Origin: Craspedostauros australis
Lineage: Eukaryota; Bacillariophyta; Bacillariophyceae; Mastogloiales; Achnanthaceae
Assembly: GCA_026770025.1 (NCBI GenBank)
Contig: JAMXDE010000018.1
Location: forward strand, 310,001-374,000
DNA length: 64,000 bases
Reading direction: 5' to 3'
In this document: positions 54,304-64,000 of the stretch, piece by piece
How positions within the stretch are numbered: position 1 is the stretch's first letter
How the letters are laid out: each line of letters begins with the position of its first letter
Notes under the pieces: generated by a model
The model's input: only the letters and a program-made list of their open reading frames with translations
The model's database searches: none
What the model was told of the DNA's origin: nothing
Translations under genes and position numbers: made by a program

Positions 54304-57300
54304 GAGCCGTGTTCTCTCGTATGGGCCAAGGTACGGTACGGTGCGAACATGGCATGAACATGGCATGAACATGGCATAAACGTGATATGGTACGGGAAGG
54401 GCGCAACGCAAGCACACACTAAACTTTGCCCCTCACCCGTGCATCCTCGGAGACGCATTATCCACGACACTGCGAGTCCAGCTGAAGGGTGCACTCGGAA
54501 GTCAAGACATCATGCGGATACGGGGACGAATAGACGTATCAACACGATCCAAGCATCAACATGGCGCCTCTTACATTATTGGTATTATTTGTATGCCAAT
54601 GGGTCGATTTCTTCCACATCCAGACGGTACAAACAGTGCGAATACAGATCCAACACGAGTGAGTCTCCGCGATGGGGCTTTGGCAATTGCCGACAATGCC
54701 CTGCGAGCATGGTTCATGTTGATTGTTGCTGGGACTCCAGACACAAGAAACAACATGGTGTGGCAAAAAACATGGCATGGCACGACATGGAATGACCCCA
54801 TCCTGTGGATCTATTGCGTCAGAATGGATGGCATGGCAAGCTACGCGGGTTGTTGCCACGACCATTGCCCACAATGCAAGAAGGATCGAACAGGTCTGCC
54901 TCTGCGTCGTATCCGGCTTGACGTCAACTTCGCACCGCTCCCAATCCTTCGCATGAGCAGCGATGGTCTCACGCGCGTGAGGTGCTGTGGAGAACTGATG
55001 AGTTTGCATGCCATGTTGGTTTGTGAGATTCAGATATCCTGTCGCAAACACATGCAATCATGAGACGCGCGCAGGCACGCGCACATGCACGCACATACAA
55101 AGGAGAGGCATGTGGGTACAACGCATGGCCATCTCATCTATGGCACATTCATGTCCCCTCATGACCATCACATCTCTGTCACATGTAATGCACGACTGAA
55201 CAAGAGAGCGAAAAGGCAAGCGCACACGCGGGGGACAAATGCGATACATAGCGACCCTTGCACAATCCCGCCGAGTACACATGACGGGTGCTTCCGCCAT
55301 CTGTTCGGTGTCGACCAAACTGATGCCTCCTGCACCCAAGCAGAGGTCGCATTCATTCCGAAAGGGGAGGAAACCGCCAACATCACGATCGAATCAAGCG
55401 AACGGGGAATGCTCATGGGATGAAGAACATGATCCTCACGCGTGCGTGTACGCGTACGTGTACGAGTACGAGCACCCTTGCGACAAAGTGGCGCCCCAGT
55501 CCAGAGGTTCTCCCACATGACACAAGCAAGACATAGGACGGTGACGTTGCTGCAGCAGAACATTCTTCGATGGATACATTTCTCTTCCAGCTTTCGCATC
55601 GCTTCCAACACCACATCACGGCATCATATCACGACATCATATCACGTCGCGTCGCGTACAAACAACATCGGCGCAGACGCATCCCCAAGACATCTTCTTG
55701 CATCGCTTCTGCCTTTCTGGTACTGCCACCGTCGCTGGCATTGCCACTATCACATCAATTGACAAAAAATGTGGAGAAATGGCAATGATGGCAGTGGGCC
55801 AAGGGCTATCCACACCCGTGCGAACACATCCCAGACCTCACCCATACATGCACGCAGCTACGAGGCACACACATGGAAGACTACTGCTTGCTTGACGCAT
55901 GCTCGTTCTCGTTCTTGTTCTCGTACCCGCACTCTACTCACGGGAAGATGCAGACGCGGAAGGGCCGTTTCGTCGTTGTTTCGGAACGCAACTCAGGAAA
56001 ATGCTCCAAATCGTCTGCCTCGAGAATTGAGGTTTCCTGATCATGTGTGGATTTATGTGGGGCCGGCCACACCATCTTCATGCATGTGCCCACATAGGAA
56101 CAAAGAACAGTCACGTCATCCAAAAGGATTCTCCTTCTTGACGCACAGTCACCATCCGGAATGTTCTTGGGGTGATGGCTCATTTTTTGGCTTCGCTTGT
56201 GCAGAATTCCATCCAACGCCCGGATACGCATCAAATCCATACAATTCTCGCAATGAGGCACATGGATCAACCGTCACCAATCGCCGGGCCATCATCACAT
56301 TGGACGATGCCATTTCTCCAACCAAGCGCAGAAAATGTGGCGACCCAAGCCAAGGAAACTTATTCGCATGCACTATGCGTGTTTGTGTATGACAGATCAT
56401 GGTCTTTCAACAGATCACCATCCCGCCTTCTGCACCTCAACAGGTACCAACGTGGTGAGAGAGCACCACCCAAGCAAGGAAGCAAGCAAGGAAGGGCAGA
56501 ATCGCGGAATGCTCGTAGACGGAATGGGCTCGTATGCAAAGAATGAGGACGAAGACGAAGGTGCATCAGACCCCTTCGTGCAGCCTCCTTGTTCTTCGCA
56601 GTGTCTGGGATGATCGCAGCTCTTGCAGAGGTGGACACAAGTGTTACGCAAAGGGGTTTGGGATTCTTCGCAGAGCAGAGCTGACATGGCGACAGCAGAA
56701 AAGGTGCGCAAAATACACTGAAAAACAGACAGGGAGAGAGAGAGTCGCAGTGAGGGAATCGATGAGTAAGCGAGCGCGAGAGTTGGCGAGACAAGAGGGA
56801 GGAGCAGCCCTTTCTCCTTGCGCAATACAAGAATGCTTTTTTGGCTACTCTACACTTCCTCTCATTATCTGACACTGTGGCTTTGCTCACGACTCCTCCA
56901 CGCCATTATTCCAAAACAGAACCGACGCAACTCCACTCAATTCGCAACACTCCTCCATCATTGTCCAGCTCCGACCACCGCCACCGACGCCCAGCTATCC
57001 TTTGTCGACCGTTTGGACAAGACTTCGCAAGAATTGCAAACCGCAATCGCAACTGAAACCGAAGCAACACCTCGCCCTCCCACCAACCACATCGGCTGGC
57101 GCACCTCTGCTCGATCAAAGCCAGGAACGACGAAAACCATCCGAGGAACGAGCACCACGCCGCGCAGCATCACTCTCGTTATCAATATCATCACCTCTGG
57201 TAAGTTTGACATCTCACAAAATGATACGGCTGAACATGATGCGCAGTGTTGTCGACGATTCCAATGCTCTGCTTGTTTGCTGCTGTTGCTCTGCGTTCCT

Positions 57301-58071
57301 GTTTCAGCAAACCCGCAGAGCGACGATGTTCTCCATCCAAAACCTTTGTCCGAAGTTGCCAGTCAACCATTATGAATACTCCACAGTCATCATCACCATG
57401 GTTGGGGAGTTTGGGCCATTCACGGACTGATCCACCATGGACTGTCTCTACAGGGCTTGCTACCGTTGCGCTGGCAAAACTTCTGTGAGCACACTCGGGT
57501 GATGGACCATGTGCGGTCGAGCGGAACGGATTGCACCGGAAGATGATGAAGTGAAACGGGCCGCAACACAACGCAACGCAACACGGCACTTGCATACTCG
57601 TATACCATGCGTACCGCATCCGTCCTCTCAACGCACAAAGCGCGGTGTGCAAAGCACGATTTTCGATGCGTGCGATCAAGACAGCATGTCATTGGAGTGT
57701 CTGAACGTTCGCAATTGCACCATACTCGTGGGATGTTGGCCAGCCTCTCTGTGCCCGATACATCGCTGCCTCCGGACACGCAATCATTGACTTGCGAGAC
57801 CACGACTACTGTGTGTTCCCTCCCCCCCCCACACAACCATCAGATGCTCAACCAACTTACAAACTGACTCACTCAAGCGTTGACCCTTTCGCAATCGTTG
57901 TCGATCCGCTTCAACTTCCAACCAATCCCAACCATCTGCACGTTGGACGTGTTGGTCGTATTCATGCTCGTAGATCAACTCCACTTGCACTATTCCTCCA
58001 CAACGCACAGCGTAAACGCAGAGTATTTGGTTAGCCTGCCGTCAAGAGCTTACATAGCCGAAGCCAAGATC
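54304..58071. other. Large intergenic region, no supported gene
   Basis: Starts with an 11-bp triplicate (ATGGCATGAAC, 54350-54379). A 183-codon ATG frame at 54512-55063 has no recognisable domain and an equally long frame on the other strand, so I do not call it. A GTAAGT donor at 57200 preceded by a Pro/Thr/Ser-rich open stretch (56950-57199) might be a leader exon of the HMG-box gene; this is not proven. CGTACGTGTACGAGTACGAG words lie at 55450-55475. Confidence 0.45.
54350..54379 (+). repeat. 11-bp tandem triplicate
   Basis: Three copies of ATGGCATGAAC, just downstream of the DUF819 stop. Confidence 0.85.
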
Positions 58072-60280
58072 ATGACGAAATCAAAATCAAGCCAGAAGCA
58101 GATGCAAAAGCAAAAGCTGAAGGGCAGTACCAAGGCATCAGCGAAATCGATGAAAGCCGCCAAGACCAGCTCATCCGCCATGAAGACCAAGCGCCATCCC
58201 GATGCTCCACGACGCTTCAAGCCAGCTTTCGTCTACTACTTGCAGCAGGCGCACGCGGCCGTTAGACAGAAACTCGAAGCGGAAGGATTGAAGGTGAGTG
58301 GTTGCGATCGCATGCTGTGTCTGCTCGCGCCACATCCAACGTCTATGTTTGTTGTCGGACACCGTGGGAATGTGCGACTATTGGAAGCGGAACCTCGGTT
58401 TGCTCGTCCATCACGGACAGTGGTGCCACGACTCTCTGTCCCTTTCGACGAGCGCCCCCAGTGCACGATGATCAATGATCGATGCAACATGCTCGAGAAC
58501 TGACCCCCCATCGATTGCTCTCTCGAACCATTCTCTCCGTTTGCTTTTGTTTTTCGTCTTGGTGCGTGTTGTCCACACATACCTACATACACGCACACAT
58601 GCGTTCGTGCGACAATATCCATCGGCTTCATCGAACCGACACAGTCCGGGATGACCGATGTTTCGCGGGTCGTTTCCACCCAATTCAAGAGCCTCAGTCC
58701 GCAGGAAAAGAGGCACTGGGAAGATCTGGCGGCACAGGACAAGGAGAGGTACGACGTCGAAATGTCCCTGTACGATGGCCCGATGAAGATCGAAGTGCCC
58801 GCCAGAAAGCGAAAGGACCCGGACGCTCCCAAACGCCCCGTTTCCGCCTACCTGGCGTACGCCAACGGGATCCGTGGCGAGGTGAAGAAGCTGCATCCCG
58901 AGCTCGATGCCAAGGGAATCTCCAGACTTCTTTCCAAGAAATGGTCCGCATTGCCTGCGCACGTCAGCAACAAGTACCGAGACGAGGTGGCCAAGAAGTA
59001 TGCGGTCTACAACCAGAAGATGGCCGAGTTCAACGCCCACAAGCATGAAAGGGAGGAATTGAAGCGGCGTGAGCAAGAGGCCAACACCAAGCAGCTTGTG
59101 GAAGCCAGACGGCGTGAGGTGGCTTCTGCCGCTGCTGCTGCTGCGGCTGCCGCCGTTGTCGTTGGTGCTGCTAAGCCAGACGCAATCAACTCATCCACGG
59201 CACGGGCTGTCACCCCGAGCAGCGCGAATGACGCAAGCGCACGTACCGTGCAGGTGCTGCCGTTGAACAGCAACTGTCCAATGGTCACAGACGTCACCAA
59301 GCCGACTTACCACAGCGCCTACAAGACGCTTCGCTGCGGCCTTCCTGCCTCATCCTTCTCTCATGGCTCCGCGAGCTCCGAGTGGATGCCGCTGACCGGA
59401 GGAAGCGTGGAATCAAACGCCGCCACTGCCGCAACCACCAAGACCGAGACCACAGGCGCAGCTACAGCAACTGCCACCATGTGCGCAACCGGAAACGATG
59501 CAGCAGCAGCAATCAAGCTCGAAAGCACCACGCGTGAGGACGCGCCTGCACCACTCCCAACATTGGAAGATCTCTTCATCGATGTCCCGTCGCCTGGACG
59601 AGGTAATATCCTCTCTTCGGCGTTGCCCATGAGGAGCTCTCCATTCTTTGACAGCCCGTCCTCCACCAAGTCGCACGCAATCTACCGCAGTATCGACAGC
59701 TTCGGCAAGACGGACGCGCATGCCTTTGGCATGGACCCTGTGGCCCAAGGACACGACTTTCCGACCAAGAACTGCCTCAGCCCTCGTCGACACGTCTATC
59801 GTCCAGCCATCCAGGACCACGATGACTTTGGCACCTTCGCACGAAGCAATTACTTCGGTAAGTTACTCATTTGTGACGCATGTACACCATCAAATCAAAT
59901 CAACACGCCCCGATTCACTTGACTTCACTCCACGATGATACGCTCCGATTGTTGATGGCTTCTCACCTTTCATTCTTCTTCTTTCGCGATCGAACCGGCT
60001 TTTGCTTCCATCACATCTCGCAGCCGAAAGCACTGCGTTTCCGATCAGAGAGAGCCAGTACAGAACATTCGACCATGCAAATGTCGGCTACTCTGCCCGC
60101 CCATACCCGCTTTCACCTGCTAGAGTGACGCCGCGGTTTCCTCCTCCGCAGCAGCAGCAACAGCAACAGCAACACTGTCACCGCCACCATCACCACCAGA
60201 TGGAGTATGGCTCGCAACGATTCACCGAGCCTCGCATGAACTTCCCTTCGTTCCGTTCGACCTTTGACTACACAAAGTAA
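58072..60280 (+). CDS. Protein with two HMG boxes
   Basis: Exons 58072-58293, 58645-59857 and 60024-60280, about 563 residues; donors GTGAGT and GTAAGT, acceptors ACACAG and TCTCGCAG. Start is ATG 58072. A Lys/Ser/Gln-rich N-terminus (residues 1-40, likely nuclear) leads to HMG box 1 (about 44-114: RFKPAFVYYL, then SLSPQEKRHWEDLAAQDKERY), which the first intron splits. HMG box 2 follows (about 131-204: DAPKRPVSAYLAYANGIRGE, SRLLSKKWSAL, KYAVYNQKMAEFN). A charged helix (KHEREELKRREQEANTKQ) and a poly-Ala run come next. The rest is Ser/Thr/Ala-rich and disordered, with a C-terminal Pro-Gln run and HCHRHHHH. Such proteins bend DNA in chromatin or transcription complexes. Confidence 0.88.
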
Positions 60281-63200
60281 ACGTGAAGTGACCCGAGATG
60301 AAGCTTGCGAATCCTCGTCCACCGCTGATTCGCAGCAGTGTCTTCACACAATATGTGATCCGCCGCTCGCCGCGCCCAACTTTTTCAACAAGAGAGAGTA
60401 AGAGAAGGCAGCAACCGCAGTCAGGCGACCAACCATCCTTCCATGTCTCTACACATCATCGACTTGTGCAATGTGCAGGAGCCTCCACACACATACATAC
60501 TCGTCTATGCAAGTGATATATCCCCGTATCCCCTTCTTTCCCTTCGTATAGTACATGCAATCATCGACGAACGCAACCACCGAACCCACATCGCGTTGCG
60601 TCATGCCAATACCAGACGGCAAGCCAAGCGCATGCGATTCGTCAACTCTATCACACTCGTATTATACTATTACAACATGTTTCAATAGACCACATCTTCG
60701 ACGTTTCAGATCACGAGATCACTAGTAGATGATCCTACGCGGTGGCCAACCTTGACACAACATGGATAGAGTATTCCATGCCATTCTCTTTCTTCTGCTC
60801 TCGTTTTAGTTGATGCTGTATTAGGCACATGGAGAGAGCGCGAAGAATGACGGAGCTTGCCCCTCTATTACACCCACCACAGATACGAGTCCACAGAACG
60901 ATAACTCTAGCATAACCTGACATACCAAGCCATCCAAGGCCATGCCCGAACAGCGAAACACTCATCCCATTACGAGGAGAGAGTGGTCGACAGCAAATCT
61001 CACCAAGTGGAGCTCGAGTGGTTTCACCCGTATTGATCAGAAGAGCGACAACCACAATCACAATCGCAATCGCGGCGGCCACAACAGCTGTAGCCATAGC
61101 AGAGATGAAGATCATTTCTCGCACAACGTTTCAAGTCGAGTGTTGCTCTTCGCTTCCTTGCCACAAGGCGTGCCGTTGCGAAGAAGTTTCTGTCGGCGAG
61201 AATAGAGAGTTTTCGCATTCAGCTCCCTCAGTCGATGTCAATTGTCACAGTTCGCATTGACTCTCGAGTAGAGAAATTACACAGGACTGATTCGTGACAT
61301 AATCCTGCATGGATTAATTCGAGCGGATTTGAGTCTATCCTATGACCAATGTATCAAGTTTAGACAAGTTCGATGCATTTCCGGTTCGGCAACATCCTAT
61401 TCTGGTCATGCCTGTTATGATATTGTAGATAATGGCCAGGGAATATAAATATATAAAAATTCGTTGTGATGGGATTGTCGTTGTTGTTATCTTGGATGTT
61501 GTTGTTCGAAATTGAATGCATACGGCGTAGCATCGCTACGAACATAGATATCAATCAACGACAAGAACGACCAAAACCTTACAAATGAAGCATCATGATT
61601 GGCTGTTTCTTGTTTACGCGTGGAAGTGATATTTTTTGCCGGGACTGTACGAGCTGAGAACATTTCAGTTCAGAGCGCCCGAACTGAATTCTCATCAGTT
61701 CGCCGAGGGGGAAGTTCGCATCCCGCCCCTCGAAAAGTGTCTCTATCAGGTTATGACTCCCTTGTGGGACTGGTCGTGACTGGGTGAGCTGAGTGCGAAA
61801 ACTCTCTAATAGAAAGCGAAGCAGCGCATTATTGTTTCTGGGGATTCCAGACGAGCATGCGTCCAAGGGCCAAACGCTCGTACGCTTCTCATGTGCGACA
61901 TCCTTGCCACCACACAGCAACCTCCACCACGCTGGGGAATGCATGTGGAACGAAGAGGGGTCCGAGACTCCATGAACGCCTCTCGCTTGTCTGAAAAGGG
62001 TCGCGGATTGCCTCGCCCTTGGTTCGAACCGCGTCTGCGACAATCGTGTGTTTCCACCCTGTAGGAGCCGGTTCGCAAAAACACGATGTTGGTGTAGAAT
62101 TGTGTGCGTCCAAAATCGGCACGAGGCACAACGTGTCACATGATCACTGGGCAATAAACGGGATGACTGAAGAAGAATCCTCGGATGAATCACGACTCAA
62201 CCGCCTTCTTCGACTTGGTTTGAGGTGACCTGTTGGGCGCGATGCGGTAACGTTTTTAACGCCCACGACGCCATCCGGCGCCAAGCGTTCTCATCTCGTT
62301 CTTGGTTCACGTATTGTGGCTGATATTCGTGACTGAGTGACAAATGGAATAATGGATCAACTCGACCAGAATGGACAAATCATCCACTTTCTCTGGATTT
62401 GATGTTCTCGGCGATGGCACGAGAAGATGTTGTTGTTTCGGTTGTGCTGCCGCTGTGGCTGTTTCTGCTGTTGGCGCCATGGTCAACGTTGTTTTCCCAC
62501 CATTCGTCTGCGGATACTTCTGGACGATAAATTACGGACGCAACAGCAGCAAGACGATCGCTGGAGATCATCAAGCTGGTTGGACGACTTGTACGTGCGC
62601 TCAGCAGACAACAGTCTTCCCCTGCTCTCTATACATGTACGTGTCTCTTGGTGTGACGTTGATGCGTGGTGTGGCGTTTTCGAGTGACTCCCTTGCTCTC
62701 TGCTGATTGTGATGGTGATGCAGCGATGGCGATGCAGCGATGATGCCTGGGAGACTCATTCCATCAAAGATGAGAAGGGTGCCCAGCGGCTGATGTGTCG
62801 CGACGTTGACACGCGGAGACTTCGCTTTTGTTTTGATGTCTTGTTGATGTGGGTGGGAGGTCCCTGCAGCGGAGGGCACCAACGCGGATACCAAACAAAA
62901 GATGACAAAGTGGGCAGGGTGGGAAATGAGAACTGCACGATCACGCAGCGAGACTCCGAAGATCGGTTGATCAACGGATGAGCCCTGTCCGGATCGTTTC
63001 TCTCCGTTGACTCGTGGTGTGGTCCGCGACTCCATCCCGGAGCGCCGCATGCAACACAGCAATGAGAGAGACAGAGAGGACAAGAACAAGAGGAATCGAA
63101 ACGGAGCTGAGGCTCCGCGAAATCATACACACAAAACAATCAGATCACAACCAACAACGCCAACCAATAGCATCCATCAAAATTGCAATACAACAAAGAA

Positions 63201-63363
63201 ACCAACCAATCCGAACGGACCATCTCTGCCCACATCAGCACTTGAAGACAAGCAACGGCAGTCTCCACAAGCAGATCGACGAAGCCTGCCGCCCCTCAAT
63301 TGACACGCCACATCGCAACCTTATTGATTTCTGCCCTCCCTTTTGCTTTTTTGCGCACTCATC
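60281..63363. other. Intergenic region, no supported gene
   Basis: The 3' end of the HMG-box gene and the promoter/leader of the inhibitor-2 gene. About 61435-61465 is A/T-rich. A 126-codon leftward frame (from ATG 61115) begins with one hydrophobic helix but has no other support. Frames at 61579-62193 and 62371-62706 have no domain. No RNA gene is found. Confidence 0.5.
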
Positions 63364-64000
63364 ATGACAGTCGCAGCTCCCATACTTCACAACAGCACCA
63401 TGTCATCAGGATTCACACAAACAGGCAACGCCGCATCACTGGCAAGCGCGGAGGCCGCGGAAGCGGCGCTGCTGAAGCCCAAGCCAGCCCTGGTGAAGGA
63501 CAAGACGAGGAAGAAGGATCCGAAGGAGCTGACCTGGGACGAGGTCGCCATCGAAGAGCATGACCAGCTGCGGGGGACCCGAATGAAGATCGAGGAGCCC
63601 AACACACCGTACCATCACCATTCGTACGACAGCGGCAGCGAAACGGATGGCAGTCACAGCGGACGCCGCGAGATGCGGATGAAGGAATCGCCCACGAACC
63701 GCGGACACCCGACCATATCGTGGGACACGCTGCAAAACAAGCTCGACAGCGTCGCTGCTGTGCGCGAGCAGTACCCGTCCTCGCCAAGCAGCCAGGGGAT
63801 GGCCGCCGCCGGTAGCGGAGAAGAGGGTGAGATGGATCTGGAGAGCGATAAGATGGAGGGCGTGGACAAGCAACGAACAGAAATGAAGAAGCTGGAGTTC
63901 CAGGAACATCGCAAGCGTCACTACAACGAAATGGAGCTCGTTCGCAAATGGAGGCAGGAGCACCCCGATGGTGGAATGGGCGACGATGAGAATGATGCGG
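63364..64000 (+). CDS. PPP1R2: Protein phosphatase inhibitor 2 (PP1 regulatory), 3' end outside window
   Basis: Open frame from ATG 63364 (or 63400) to the window end, at least 212 residues. It shows the three short motifs of inhibitor-2. The first is a basic KTRKKDPKELTWDEVAIEEH, the PP1-docking stretch that in animals reads KSQKWDE. The second is MKIEEPNTPYH, with the Thr that GSK3 phosphorylates in animals to reactivate PP1. The third is LEFQEHRKRHYNEMELVRKW, the HYNE motif that blocks the PP1 active site. A Glu/Asp-rich stretch precedes the third motif. The protein binds and inhibits the PP1 catalytic subunit. The remaining part is a short acidic tail that continues beyond 64000. Confidence 0.92.
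   Translation, partial: MTVAAPILHNSTMSSGFTQTGNAASLASAEAAEAALLKPKPALVKDKTRKKDPKELTWDEVAIEEHDQLRGTRMKIEEPNTPYHHHSYDSGSETDGSHSGRREMRMKESPTNRGHPTISWDTLQNKLDSVAAVREQYPSSPSSQGMAAAGSGEEGEMDLESDKMEGVDKQRTEMKKLEFQEHRKRHYNEMELVRKWRQEHPDGGMGDDENDA

Noticed and set aside
54512..55063. 183-codon ATG frame on the plus strand
   Set aside because: No domain or splice support is visible, and an equally long opposite-strand frame overlaps it.
60735..61115. 126-codon leftward frame starting with one hydrophobic helix
   Set aside because: The helix comes from a GCC/GTT-biased stretch, the rest has no recognisable sequence, and no other evidence supports it.
62010..62060. GGTTCGAACC, looks like a tRNA T-loop
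   Set aside because: The flanking bases do not form a five-base T stem on either strand, and no anticodon or acceptor arm is found nearby.

Overview
The window is nuclear DNA of a eukaryote, most likely a photosynthetic stramenopile (ochrophyte: a diatom or a close relative). Three things point there. Two predicted proteins start with a signal peptide ending in the A-x-A-F type plastid-import motif of secondary plastids (small membrane protein at 6123-6533, DUF819 protein at 52414-54303). A gene at 39316-42988 fuses a Sec14-like N-terminal half to a DUF6824-type domain, an arrangement I know from diatoms. A protein at 33873-36221 carries a GDNP...GxPLTIGW motif that I also associate with diatom proteins. 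Genes are GT-AG spliced with few introns (about 170-1030 nt; donors mostly GTACGT, GTAAGT, GTGAGT) and are separated by long low-complexity intergenic DNA. The species cannot be named from the sequence alone.

Layout. 1-24 kb: the 5' part of a 6-phosphofructo-2-kinase gene (-), a Sec14-GOLD lipid-transfer protein (+), a plastid-targeted small membrane protein (-), a GRIP-domain golgin (+), a mitochondrial lipoyl-like protein without the lipoyl lysine (-) and the exocyst subunit Sec6 (+). A 3.6-kb DNA transposon with degenerate terminal inverted repeats follows at 19918-23487. Its single transposase frame is interrupted by three codons, all TGA. 24-39 kb: a heat-shock-factor-type regulator (+), a protein with at least 24 ankyrin repeats (+) and, convergent to it, a basic stramenopile-type protein of unknown role (-).

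39-49 kb: the Sec14-like/DUF6824 fusion (-) with a triplicated 327-bp coding repeat, a second uncharacterised gene (-) whose acidic tail is cut off at an A6 run, two copies of a 21-22-bp minisatellite, and a broken HARBI1/IS5-type transposase (+). 49-64 kb: a cysteine-rich four-helix membrane protein (-) divergent from the DUF819 protein (+), a two-HMG-box protein (+), and the start of protein phosphatase inhibitor 2 (+), which runs off the window.

The genes do not form one pathway, although three of the first six act in lipid or vesicle traffic (Sec14-GOLD, golgin, Sec6). The most unusual features are the two mobile elements broken only by TGA codons, the very short transposon intron, the fusion gene with its 109-residue repeats, and the lipoyl-like domain without its lysine. 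All gene models are read by eye, and splice sites were chosen for frame and domain continuity.
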